Positions 8,654 to 16,264 of a DNA stretch of 64,000 nt are shown here, one piece after another. Each line of letters opens with the position of its first letter. Positions within the stretch are counted from its first letter, which is position 1. Source of the stretch: Catellatospora paridis. GTDB taxonomy: Bacteria; Actinomycetota; Actinomycetes; Mycobacteriales; Micromonosporaceae. The notes under the pieces were generated by a model that was given only the letters and a program-made list of their open reading frames with translations, was not told the origin of the DNA and ran no database searches. The stretch is taken from NCBI RefSeq assembly GCF_009720365.1, contig NZ_ML769314.1, forward strand, positions 425,264-489,263, written 5' to 3'. Position numbers and translations under genes: made by a program.

Positions 8654-9565
8654 TCAGGTGACGTCGAGGATGGCCTTGCCGTTGACGCGGCGGGCGAGGA
8701 GGGCCTCGGCGGCTTCGGCCGCCCGGTCCCAGCCGCCGCGCCAGCCGATCTGCGGATCAAGGCGGCCCGCGGCGATCAGGCCGACCAGGTATGCCAGGTC
8801 CGGTCCGTTGCCACCGGCGACGCTGCCGATGAACGACTCCAGCCGACGCCGCCGCCCGATGGTGGAGTACGCCGGGAACACCGTCGGCTCGCCCGACGCC
8901 GCCCCGATCGAGATGACCGCCCCGTCGACGGCCAGCAGCTCCCAGAGCGCGGCCAGGTCCGGACCGCCCACGTTGTCCAGCGCCCCGTGCACCGGCTCGG
9001 TGATCTCGGCGAGCGAGCCGACGACCTCGGCCGCGCCCAGTTCGCGCAGCCCCTTGGTCCGTTCGGGGCGGCCGGCCACCGCGATGACATGCGCCCCGGC
9101 CAGCGCTCCGAGCTGGACGGCGAACCGCCCGACGCCGCCCGCCGCGCCGGTGACCACCACCCGCCGGTCGAGCAGCGGGCCGAGCCGGCGCAGTGCGCTC
9201 AGTGCGGTGATGCCCGCCACGGGCAGCGCGGCGGCCGCGCCGAAGTCGACCTCCTCCGGCAGTTCCGCGAGTTCGCCGGTGGGCACGGCGCGGCGGGTGG
9301 CCCAGGCGGGTCCGGGGCCGAAGGTCACCACGCGGGTGCCGACGGGCGGGCCGGAGCCGTCGGCCGCGGCGGCGACCACCACGCCGGCCGCGTCCCAGCC
9401 GCTGACCGCGCCGTCGGGCAGGTCGCGGACGTGGGACACGTCGCCGTAGTTGAACGAGATCGCCTTGACCTCGACCAGCGCCTCCTGCGGCGTGGGTACG
9501 GGATCCGGGGCGTCGCCGATCCGCAGCCCGGCGGGTGCCGAGCGGTCGGCCAGCAGTGCGCGCAT
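8654..9565 (-). CDS. Quinone oxidoreductase-like MDR dehydrogenase
   Basis: Zinc-independent medium-chain dehydrogenase/reductase of 303 residues, likely reducing quinones or enones with NADPH. The nucleotide-binding motif is VTGAAGGVGRFAVQLG in the middle. The N-terminal catalytic half contains SFNYGDVSHVRDLPDG, as in NADPH:quinone reductases, and lacks the structural zinc Cys cluster. An AGAGG site precedes the ATG at 9565. It is read in the same direction as the MFS gene 30 bases upstream (start at 11074), so both probably share the MarR-controlled promoter, suggesting a stress or xenobiotic response pair. Confidence 0.88.
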   Translation of the reverse strand: MRALLADRSAPAGLRIGDAPDPVPTPQEALVEVKAISFNYGDVSHVRDLPDGAVSGWDAAGVVVAAAADGSGPPVGTRVVTFGPGPAWATRRAVPTGELAELPEEVDFGAAAALPVAGITALSALRRLGPLLDRRVVVTGAAGGVGRFAVQLGALAGAHVIAVAGRPERTKGLRELGAAEVVGSLAEITEPVHGALDNVGGPDLAALWELLAVDGAVISIGAASGEPTVFPAYSTIGRRRRLESFIGSVAGGNGPDLAYLVGLIAAGRLDPQIGWRGGWDRAAEAAEALLARRVNGKAILDVT

Positions 9566-9595
9566 ACGCGTTCCTCTCTGAGTGGGGGCGGCGGT

Positions 9596-11074
9596 TCAGG
9601 CCGCGTTGTCCGGCGCGAGGAACCGGTCCCCGGCGGAGTCGGCGGCGGACGTGCGGTCGCGCCGGCCCAGCACGGCAGCCAGCAGGCCGAGCAGGGAGAT
9701 CGCGGTGACCAGGCCGATGGCGGCCAGGAAGGTGTCCGGCAGGCGGCCCGGCACGATGGCCCCGCCGCCGACCACCGCCGACGTGACGGCCAGCGCGACC
9801 GCCCCGCCGACCTGGAACGAGCTCTGCACCAGCCCGGAGGCCAGCCCCTGCTCGTCGTCGGCGACCCCGTTGGTCGCCTGCACGTTCAGGGCGGAGAAGG
9901 ACAGTGCGAAGCCCAGCCCGAGCAGCAGCGCGGTCGGCAGGATCACGGTGAGGAACTCCGGCTCCGGCCCGGCGCGCAGGAACAGGGCGTACGCGGCGAC
10001 GAACGCCACCATGCCCAGCGCGATCAGCCGCCGGGTGCCGTACCGCGTGATCAGCCTGCCCACCAGCGGGCCGGAGCTCGCCACGATGACGCCGGCGGGC
10101 AGCAGCGACAGCGCCATCTGCAGCGGCGACCACTGCAGCACGTTCTGCAGGTACAGCGCGACGATGAACTGGAAGCTCAGGTAGCCGCCGGAGACGGCCA
10201 TCGCGGTGAGGTCGGCCCGGACCAGGCTGCGGTTGGCGAAGATGCCCAGCCGCACCAGCGGGTGCGCGACGGTGCGCTCGGCCACGACGAAGGCGACGGC
10301 GAGCCCTGCGACCACGGCCAGCGAGCCCAGCGTGCGCAGCGAGGTCCACCCCGCCTCGGGGGCGTTGACCACGGTGAACACCAGCAGCAGCAGTGCGCCG
10401 GTCGAGGTGGCCGCGCCGAGCACGTCGTAGCCGCCGGGGTTGCGGCTGCCGTCGCGCGGGATGAGCCGCAGCCCGGCGACCAGGGCGATCAGCGCCAGCG
10501 GCGCGGGCAGCAGGAAGGTCACCCGCCAGTCGATCTCGGTGAGCAGCCCGCCCAGGATCAGGCCGGAGGAGAAGCCGCTGGCCCCGAACACGGTGTAGAT
10601 GCCCAGCGCCCGGTTGCGCACCGGCCCCTCGGGGAAGGTCGTGGTCAGGATGGACAGCCCGGCGGGCGCGGTGAACGCCGCGGCCAGGCCCTTGACGAAC
10701 CGCGTCGCGATGAGCAGCGTGCCGTCCTCGACCAGACCGCCGAGCACGGACGCGCCGGCGAAGACGGCGAGGGCGATCAGCAGCACCCGGCGCCGGCCGA
10801 GCAGGTCGGCGGTGCGTCCGCCGAGCAGGAGCAGGCCGCCGTAGCCGAGCACGTAACCGCTGACGATCCACTGCAGCGTGGCGGTGGACAGGCCGAGGTC
10901 GGACTGGATGGCCGGCAGGGTGACGCCGACCATCGAGATGTCGAGGCCGTCGAGGAAGAGCACCGCGCACAGCACCAGCAGCGTGCCCCACAGCCGCGGG
11001 GTCCAGCGCTGGTCCGCGGGGGCCGGAGGGGGAGAGGCAGGGGCAGGTGGCGACAGCGTCGCGGTGGAAGACAT
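9596..11074 (-). CDS. MFS drug exporter, DHA2 family
   Basis: Proton-coupled exporter of 492 residues with about 14 membrane helices. It carries motif A GGRTADLLGRRRVL between helices 2 and 3 and a motif C-like GASGFSSGLILGG in helix 5. The start is the ATG at 11074 (MSSTATLSP), preceded at seven bases by TAACGT read on the minus strand, so the mRNA is probably leaderless. The longer frame to 11128 would run through the operator region. It is divergent from a MarR-type regulator, the classic layout for an inducible multidrug exporter. The substrate is unknown. Confidence 0.92.
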   Translation of the reverse strand: MSSTATLSPPAPASPPPAPADQRWTPRLWGTLLVLCAVLFLDGLDISMVGVTLPAIQSDLGLSTATLQWIVSGYVLGYGGLLLLGGRTADLLGRRRVLLIALAVFAGASVLGGLVEDGTLLIATRFVKGLAAAFTAPAGLSILTTTFPEGPVRNRALGIYTVFGASGFSSGLILGGLLTEIDWRVTFLLPAPLALIALVAGLRLIPRDGSRNPGGYDVLGAATSTGALLLLVFTVVNAPEAGWTSLRTLGSLAVVAGLAVAFVVAERTVAHPLVRLGIFANRSLVRADLTAMAVSGGYLSFQFIVALYLQNVLQWSPLQMALSLLPAGVIVASSGPLVGRLITRYGTRRLIALGMVAFVAAYALFLRAGPEPEFLTVILPTALLLGLGFALSFSALNVQATNGVADDEQGLASGLVQSSFQVGGAVALAVTSAVVGGGAIVPGRLPDTFLAAIGLVTAISLLGLLAAVLGRRDRTSAADSAGDRFLAPDNAA

Positions 11075-11081
11075 GGTGGGT

Positions 11082-11153
11082 ACGTTAGTTGCACGTGCAT
11101 TGAATGCGCAAGCATAAAATGCGTTCACATTTACTGCACCTGCATGTTAAGCT
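11082..11153. promoter_or_regulatory. Divergent MFS/marR promoter-operator region
   Basis: Two TANNNT hexamers face outward: TAACGT (minus strand, 11082-11087, seven bases from the MFS start) and TAAGCT (plus strand, 11148-11153, six bases from the marR start). Between them lie the palindrome TGCACGTGCA (11090-11099), two GCAT-N3-ATGC repeats (11097-11107 and 11112-11122) and a TGCACCTGCA near-copy (11135-11144). These are good MarR operator candidates. Confidence 0.6.
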
Positions 11154-11159
11154 CCCGGC

Positions 11160-11540
11160 ATGCACGACGAGGTGGCCGTGAAGGCGTGGCGAGAGCTGTC
11201 CCGGCAGTACGCGGCGCTCTCGTGCGCGCTGGAGAGCGCGCTGCAGGAGCAGCACAAGCTCGGCATGAGCGAGTTCGAGGTGCTGGACCGCCTGGTCGGC
11301 GCGCAGGACTGCACCGGGCTGCGGATGCAGGAGCTGGGCGAGCAGATCCACCTCAGTCAGAGCGCGCTGTCGCGCACCGTCGCCCGCCTGGAGAAGGACG
11401 GGCTGGTGGAGCGGCAGCTCTGCACCTCCGACCGGCGTGGGGTGTTCGTGCACCCCACCGACGCCGGGCGGGAACGGCACGCCGCGGCGCGGCCCACGCA
11501 CCGCGCAGTCATCAACACCACACTGGCGAGTAGCCAGTGA
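11160..11540 (+). CDS. MarR-family transcriptional regulator
   Basis: Small winged-helix repressor of 126 residues that probably controls itself and the divergent MFS exporter. The recognition helix region reads LGEQIHLSQSALSRTVARLEKDGLVER, followed by the wing TSDRRGVFVHPTDAGRE. The C-terminal dimerisation helix is short: the frame ends in THRAVINTTLASSQ, roughly 15-20 residues before typical family members stop. This could be a natural variant or a late frameshift. The start has no ribosome binding site but has TAAGCT six bases upstream. Confidence 0.9.
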   Translation: MHDEVAVKAWRELSRQYAALSCALESALQEQHKLGMSEFEVLDRLVGAQDCTGLRMQELGEQIHLSQSALSRTVARLEKDGLVERQLCTSDRRGVFVHPTDAGRERHAAARPTHRAVINTTLASSQ

Positions 11541-11570
11541 GGCGCTCTGGGGAATCAAACCGCAGCGCGC

Positions 11571-11576
11571 TAGCGT
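11571..11576 (+). promoter_or_regulatory. Predicted -10 box of erpA
   Basis: TAGCGT fits TANNNT and would start transcription about 37 bases before the GTG at 11620, leaving room for the GGGGAG ribosome binding site. No clear -35 box is seen. Confidence 0.35.
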
Positions 11577-11619
11577 TACCTCGAAGGATTATCAGCACTT
11601 CACGCTTGGGGAGCACCAC

Positions 11620-11973
11620 GTGACGACGCCCGACATCAAGACGGACGCCACCGGCATCAACCTCACCGAGGTCGCGGCCGGCAAGGTCAAGGCTCTGCTG
11701 GAGCAGGAGGGTCGCGACGACCTCCGGCTGCGGGTCGCGGTCCAGCCTGGTGGCTGCTCCGGCCTGCGTTACCAGCTCTTCTTCGACGAGCGCGAGCTCG
11801 ACGGCGACATCGTCCAGGAGTTCGGCGGTGTCGAGGTCGTGGTCGACCGGATGAGCGCGCCGTACCTGGCAGGCGCCACCGTCGACTTCGCCGACCGCAT
11901 CGACGCGCAGGGTTTCACCATCGACAACCCGAACGCCGGCGGCTCCTGCGCCTGCGGCGATTCGTTCCACTGA
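11620..11973 (+). CDS. erpA: A-type iron-sulfur carrier (HesB/IscA/ErpA)
   Basis: Carries nascent Fe-S clusters to apoproteins. The protein has 117 residues with the three cluster Cys in the canonical places: GGCSGLRY and the C-terminal SCACGDSF. The start is the GTG at 11620 with GGGGAG eight bases upstream; upstream codons read through a leader. A strong hairpin at 12063-12093 follows. Fe-S proteins that might be clients lie nearby (NadA, the Rieske subunit QcrA), although this is only context. Confidence 0.93.
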   Translation: MTTPDIKTDATGINLTEVAAGKVKALLEQEGRDDLRLRVAVQPGGCSGLRYQLFFDERELDGDIVQEFGGVEVVVDRMSAPYLAGATVDFADRIDAQGFTIDNPNAGGSCACGDSFH

Positions 11974-12062
11974 CGCGAAGCGGCGGTGGAACCGGCGACA
12001 CGGTCACTGATCGGTCGCACGATCAACTGAGCTTCACGCCGCCCGATGTGGGCGACGACACA

Positions 12063-12093
12063 AGCGGCACTCCGGCCCCGCCGGAGTGCCGCT
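12063..12093 (+). terminator. erpA terminator
   Basis: Perfect 13-base arms (12063-12075, 12081-12093) around a 5-base loop, followed by a T-containing tract, 90 bases past the erpA stop. Confidence 0.75.
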
Positions 12094-12155
12094 GTCGTCT
12101 GCCCGCCAACCGGTACGCTTTCCGCGCCCATCTTTCGCCGACCTGAAGGTCAACC

Positions 12156-13130
12156 ATGAAGATCTGCGTTACCGGATCGATCGCCACGGATCACCTGATG
12201 CACTTCCCGGGCCGCTTCGCGGACCAGCTCATCGCCGACCAGCTGGACAAGGTCTCGCTGTCCTTCCTGGTCGACGACCTCGTGATCAGGCGTGGCGGCG
12301 TGGCGGCGAACATGGCCTTCGGCATGGCCAAGCTCGGCCTGCGGCCGGCCCTGGTCGGCGCGGTCGGCGCGGACTTCGCCGACTACCGCTCGTGGCTGGA
12401 GCGCCACGGCGTCGACTGTGACTCGGTGCACGTCAGTGAGGTGGCGCACACCGCCCGCTTCGTCTGCACCACCGACGAGGACCTGTGCCAGGTCGCCTCG
12501 TTCTACGCCGGCGCCATGAGCGAGGCCCGCAACATCGAGCTGTCCCCGGTGCACCAGCGCCTCGACGGCCTCGACCTGGTCATCGTCGGCGCGAACGACC
12601 CGGTGGCGATGGTGCGCCACTCGCAGGAGTGCCGCGACCGCGGGTACCCGTTCGCCGCAGACCCGTCCCAGCAGCTGGCCCGCATGGGCGGCGACCAGGT
12701 GCTCCAGCTCATCGACGGTGCGGAGTACCTGCTCACCAACGAGTACGAGAACTCGCTGCTGGAGCAGAAGACCGGCCTGACCTCGGACGAGGTGCTGGAG
12801 CGGGTCAAGGTGCGGGTCACCACGCTCGGCAAGAACGGCGTGCAGATCACCGGCCGCGGCTTCGCGCCGATCCGGGTGCCGGTCGCCCGCGAGATCCAGG
12901 TGTACGACCCGACCGGCGTCGGGGACGGCTTCCGCGCCGGCTTCTTCGCCGCGCTGTCCTGGGGGCTGGGCCTCGAGCGCGCCGCGCAGGTCGGGGCACT
13001 GCTGGCCACCCTCGTCCTGGAGACCGTCGGCACGCAGGAGTACGAGGTCGAGCCGGACAACTTCCTCAAGCGGCTGGCCGAGTCCTATGGCGAGGACGCC
13101 GCCGCCGACATCCGCCCGCACCTGAACTGA
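12156..13130 (+). CDS. adoK: Adenosine kinase, PfkB family
   Basis: PfkB-type sugar/nucleoside kinase of 324 residues. The N-terminus VTGSIATDHLMHFPGRF, the block HTARFVCTTDED, SFYAGAMSEARNIEL, AADPSQQLARM and the C-terminal DPTGVGDGFRAGF (anion hole and catalytic Asp) match, from memory, the mycobacterial adenosine kinase AdoK in both sequence and length (also 324). It would phosphorylate adenosine to AMP in purine salvage. A GAAGGTCA site precedes the ATG, and TACGCT at 12115 is a possible -10. The family-A hairpin lies downstream. Confidence 0.88.
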   Translation: MKICVTGSIATDHLMHFPGRFADQLIADQLDKVSLSFLVDDLVIRRGGVAANMAFGMAKLGLRPALVGAVGADFADYRSWLERHGVDCDSVHVSEVAHTARFVCTTDEDLCQVASFYAGAMSEARNIELSPVHQRLDGLDLVIVGANDPVAMVRHSQECRDRGYPFAADPSQQLARMGGDQVLQLIDGAEYLLTNEYENSLLEQKTGLTSDEVLERVKVRVTTLGKNGVQITGRGFAPIRVPVAREIQVYDPTGVGDGFRAGFFAALSWGLGLERAAQVGALLATLVLETVGTQEYEVEPDNFLKRLAESYGEDAAADIRPHLN

Positions 13131-13153
13131 CGCCGTTCCCGCCCGGCTCTTAC

Positions 13154-13217
13154 ATAAACGTTGGCCTATCTGGTTGAGAATGATCGCGAATTTCTCACCT
13201 GGATAGGCCAACGTCTA
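13154..13217. terminator. Hairpin, repeat family A copy 2
   Basis: Imperfect inverted repeat whose arms share ACGTTGGCCTATC with the murA hairpin at 4444-4508. It lies between the convergent adenosine kinase and TusA-like genes, so it can stop transcription from both sides. The arms differ by two or three positions, so this copy is diverged. Confidence 0.65.
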
Positions 13218-13220
13218 TTC

Positions 13221-13280
13221 GGGGCGGGGCGGGGCGGGGCGGGGCGGGGCGGGGCGGGGGGCGGGGCGGGGCGGGGCGGG
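13221..13280. repeat. (GGGGC)n pentanucleotide repeat
   Basis: About twelve GGGGC units in tandem with a single irregular unit of six G, abutting the TusA-like stop codon. The G-tracts on the plus strand can form G-quadruplexes, and the minus-strand transcript would carry GCCCC repeats in its 3' end. Confidence 0.85.
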
Positions 13281-13520
13281 TCAGGTGAGGCGGCGGACGT
13301 CGAAGGCGGGGGAGCCGTCGACGGAGACCGCGCCGAGGTACTCCTGGGCGCGCATGCGGCACCAGGCGGGAATGTCCACGGCGGCGGCCGGGTCGTCGGC
13401 GAGCACCCGGACGACCGCGCCGACGGGCATCGTGGGCAGCCGCTTGGCCAGCGCGATCACCGGCAGGGGGCAGCGCTGCCCGAGGCAGTCGAGCACGTCG
13501 ACCGGGGTGTCGGCTTTCAC
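13281..13520 (-). CDS. TusA/SirA-like sulfurtransferase
   Basis: Small sulfur-carrier protein of 79 residues with the diagnostic CPLP (CPxP) motif in DCLGQRCPLPVIALAKRL; the Cys takes persulfide sulfur. The GTG start overlaps the stop of the cysteine desulfurase upstream by four bases (GTGA at 13517-13520), so sulfur donor and acceptor are made together. Probable clients are cofactor or tRNA thiolation pathways, which cannot be fixed from the window. Confidence 0.9.
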   Translation of the reverse strand: MKADTPVDVLDCLGQRCPLPVIALAKRLPTMPVGAVVRVLADDPAAAVDIPAWCRMRAQEYLGAVSVDGSPAFDVRRLT

Positions 13521-14644
13521 ATGCCCACCTCCGCCCGCAGCGCGGTGACGATGCCGGGCAGTTCGGCCAGGAACCGGTCGACCTGCTCGGCGGTGCTGTC
13601 GCGGTGCAGCGACAGCCGGATGTTGCCGTGGGTCAGCACGCCCATCGCCGCCAGCACGTGACTCGGCTGGAGTGTCGAGGACGTGCAGGCCGAGCCCGAC
13701 GACACCGCGAAGCCGCGCCGGTCCAGGGCGGTGAGCAGCGCCTCACCGTCGACGTACAGGCAGGAGAAGGTCACCACGTGGGGCAGCCGGTCCACCGGGT
13801 CGCCCACGATCTCCACGTCGGGCACAGTCGCCGCGACGGTCGTGCGGACCCGGTCCACCAGCTCCGACAGGCGCTTGCCCTCCTGCGCCGCGGTCTCGTG
13901 CACGGCGTGCAGTGACGCCGCCGCCGCGATGATCGCGGGCAGGTCGGGTGCGCCGGGGAAGCGGCCGGACTCCCGGTCGTCAGCCGGGTAGGGCGACACC
14001 CACCGGGTGCCTTTACGCACCACCAGCAGGCCGACACCGGGCGGACCACCCCACTTGCGGGCCGAGCCGGACAGCAGGGACCAGCCGTCCGGCACGGGCA
14101 TCCGGCCCAGTGACTGTGCGGCGTCGACATACAGCGGCACGCCGCAATCACGGCACGCCGCCGCGGCGGCCGCGACGGGCTGCACCGTGCCGACCTCGTG
14201 GCTCGCGCTGATCAGTGAGGCGAGCGCCACACCGGGGGCGGACACCGCCCGCGCCCACGCGTCGAGGTCGACCCGGCCGAGCCGGTCCACAGGCACCTCC
14301 GCCTCGGTGCCGCCGGCGCGGACGTGCCGCTCTCCGGCGTGCAGCACGGCGGAGTGCTCGATCGCGGAGCGGACCAGGGCCGCCCCGGCGCGACGGCGGC
14401 CGGCCAGTCCACCCAGGACGGCGGCGTGCGCCGCGGTGGTGCCGCTGCCGGTGAAGGTCACCTCGTCCGGGCGTACGCCCAGGACCTGCGCGAACGTGTC
14501 GCGCGCCGCGTCGAGCAGTAGGCGCGCGCGGCGGGCCTGGGTGTAGAGCTTGCCGGGGTCGGCCCAGCCGTCGTCGAGCGCGCCGAGCAGCGCCTCGCGC
14601 GCGGCCGGGTGCAGCGGCGTCGCGGTCGCCGCATCGAAATACAC
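13517..14644 (-). CDS. Cysteine desulfurase (IscS/NifS-like, class V aminotransferase)
   Basis: PLP enzyme that moves sulfur from cysteine to an acceptor, 375 residues. Evidence is YFDAATATPLHP at the N-terminus, IEHSAVLH, SASHEVGTVQP, YVDAAQSLG, the PLP-Lys region SGSARKWGGPPGVG and the catalytic-Cys loop SSGSACTS near the C-terminus. The start is placed at the GTG at 14644; a GTG about 18 codons further upstream is possible. It is coupled to the TusA-like gene, which would be its direct sulfur acceptor. Confidence 0.92.
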   Translation of the reverse strand: MYFDAATATPLHPAAREALLGALDDGWADPGKLYTQARRARLLLDAARDTFAQVLGVRPDEVTFTGSGTTAAHAAVLGGLAGRRRAGAALVRSAIEHSAVLHAGERHVRAGGTEAEVPVDRLGRVDLDAWARAVSAPGVALASLISASHEVGTVQPVAAAAAACRDCGVPLYVDAAQSLGRMPVPDGWSLLSGSARKWGGPPGVGLLVVRKGTRWVSPYPADDRESGRFPGAPDLPAIIAAAASLHAVHETAAQEGKRLSELVDRVRTTVAATVPDVEIVGDPVDRLPHVVTFSCLYVDGEALLTALDRRGFAVSSGSACTSSTLQPSHVLAAMGVLTHGNIRLSLHRDSTAEQVDRFLAELPGIVTALRAEVGM

Positions 14645-14883
14645 ACCACGGACGTTCTCGCCCTGATCGATTGGTCCGGCCTGCCGGGGATCTCCCACCC
14701 CTCGACGGTATCGTGATCTAGCGGTGACGGCAGTCGTCGCCGCCACCAGTTCCCGCGGACACGCCGGATCACCGGGCCGACCCCAGGCCCGGCCGGAGCC
14801 CCGGGGTGAAGTACTCTGCGACCGTCGGTCACGCCCCTCACCGGTGCGTCCGAAGGTGGCGCTGCTAAGGGAGGCAGGAGCAG

Positions 14884-15753
14884 GTGGTCGCAACACGAGC
14901 CCGCAGGCGAACCGTCGGCTTGAGCGCGATGTCGGTCGTCGCCGTGACGCTGCTCGCGGGGTGCAACGTCGGCGAGGCGTTCGGCGGTTTCGGCTGGCCC
15001 GAGGGCGGCATCACCGAGCAGTCCGAGCGGATGTACGACCTGTGGGTCGGTTCGGTCGTCGCGGCTCTCGCGGTGGGCGTCTTCGTGTGGGGTCTGATCT
15101 TCTGGTGCGTGGCGGCCTACCGCCGCAAGCGCGGTGACGCCGAGCTGCCCACGCAGACGCGGTTCAACCTGCCGATCGAGATCCTGTACACGGTGCTGCC
15201 GTTCCTGGTGATCGCGGTGCTGTTCTACTACACCGCCGTCGTGCAGACCGACGTGAACAGGCTGACCAAGAACCCGGACGCCACCGTCGAGGTTGTCGCG
15301 TTCAAGTGGAACTGGCAGTTCAACTACCTCTCCAACCCCGGCCTCGACGCCGAGAGGGTGGAGAGCACGCCCGGTGACAGCAACTACATCCCGGTCGTGG
15401 TCGTGCCGACCGGCAAGACGGTGCGCTTCATCGAGCACAGCAACGACGTCATCCACTCGTTCTGGGTGCCGGAGCTGCTGTTCAAGCGGGACGTCTTCCC
15501 CGGCAACGTGATCAACGAGTTCGAAGTGAACGTCATCCAGACGGGCAGCTACGTCGGCCGGTGCGCCGAGCTGTGCGGCACGTACCACTCGATGATGAAC
15601 TTCGAGCTGCGGGCCGTGACGCCGGAGAAGTACGCGCAGTTCGTGGCGGCGCTGAAGTCGGGCAAGAGCACTCCGGAGGCGCTGACGGCGATCGGCGAGG
15701 TCCCCTACGCCACGACGACCGAGCCGTTCCCGACCCTGCGCACCGCGAACTGA
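14884..15753 (+). CDS. ctaC: Cytochrome c oxidase subunit II (CtaC)
   Basis: CuA-bearing subunit of the aa3 oxidase, 289 residues. It starts with a lipoprotein signal (lipobox LLAGC), followed by two membrane helices (about WVGSVVAALAVGVFVWGLIF and FLVIAVLFYY) and a cupredoxin domain. CuA ligands are visible in HSFWVPE and in CAELCGTYHSMM. GTG start at 14884 with GGGAGGCAGGAG upstream. It takes electrons from the cytochrome cc subunit QcrC encoded 4 kb away. The catalytic subunit I gene (ctaD) is not in the window. Confidence 0.96.
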   Translation: MVATRARRRTVGLSAMSVVAVTLLAGCNVGEAFGGFGWPEGGITEQSERMYDLWVGSVVAALAVGVFVWGLIFWCVAAYRRKRGDAELPTQTRFNLPIEILYTVLPFLVIAVLFYYTAVVQTDVNRLTKNPDATVEVVAFKWNWQFNYLSNPGLDAERVESTPGDSNYIPVVVVPTGKTVRFIEHSNDVIHSFWVPELLFKRDVFPGNVINEFEVNVIQTGSYVGRCAELCGTYHSMMNFELRAVTPEKYAQFVAALKSGKSTPEALTAIGEVPYATTTEPFPTLRTAN

Positions 15754-15763
15754 GGCTGGAGAC

Positions 15764-16189
15764 ATGAAGACCGAATACCGCATCTTCGTCGGCGTGGCGC
15801 TGTTCCTGATCGTCGTCGCGGTGGTGTACGGCTGGTGGACCGACCTGTCCATGGGCGGGGTCGAGTGGATCGGCACCACCGCGCTGGTGCTGTCGTTCCT
15901 GCTGTGCTCGATGTGCGGCGGATACTTCTGGTTCGTCTCGCGGCGCATCGACCCGCGACCGGAGGACCGGCTCGACGCGGAGATCGCGGACGGCGCCGGC
16001 GAGCTGGGCTTCTTCAGCCCGGGCAGCTACTGGCCGTTCGGCATCGCGCTGTCGGCGCTGATCGCCTCGCTCGGTCTGGTGTTCTGGATGTGGTGGCTGA
16101 TCGGGCTCGGCATCGTGTGCGTGCTGCTGTCCACCTCGGCCATGCTGTTCGAGTACTACACCGGCACCCGGCGCACCGCGGAGCACTGA
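15764..16189 (+). CDS. ctaF: Cytochrome c oxidase subunit IV (CtaF, actinobacterial type)
   Basis: Small actinobacterial aa3 oxidase subunit, 141 residues, with four membrane helices (YRIFVGVALFLIVVAVVYGW, then LVLSFLLCSMCGGYFWFV and two in the C-terminal half). The block FFSPGSYWPFG is typical of the family. It lies 10 bases after ctaC and is co-transcribed. A 21-bp perfect hairpin closes the operon. Confidence 0.93.
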   Translation: MKTEYRIFVGVALFLIVVAVVYGWWTDLSMGGVEWIGTTALVLSFLLCSMCGGYFWFVSRRIDPRPEDRLDAEIADGAGELGFFSPGSYWPFGIALSALIASLGLVFWMWWLIGLGIVCVLLSTSAMLFEYYTGTRRTAEH

Positions 16190-16207
16190 TTCCCGCGTAC
16201 CGAAAGC

Positions 16208-16252
16208 AAATGAAACCGGCCCCCTCCGCATCGGAGGGGGCCGGTTTCATTT
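16208..16252. terminator. 21-bp perfect bidirectional terminator
   Basis: Arms 16208-16228 and 16232-16252 pair perfectly around a 3-base loop, with A-rich and T-rich outer ends (AAATGAAA and TTTCATTT). It therefore works as an intrinsic terminator in both directions, between ctaF and trpD, which converge here. Confidence 0.85.
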
Positions 16253-16264
16253 CGTATGTCGGCG

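Noticed and set aside
8642-11533. A 963-codon open frame on the plus strand over the oxidoreductase and MFS genes
   Set aside because: It is antisense to two well-conserved genes and consists of Gly/Arg/Gln/Asp-rich low-complexity sequence, the usual shadow of high-GC coding DNA.
13161-13661. An open frame with GAGRGG repeats over the (GGGGC)n tract
   Set aside because: The repeats come from translating the simple repeat, and the rest is antisense to the TusA-like and desulfurase genes.
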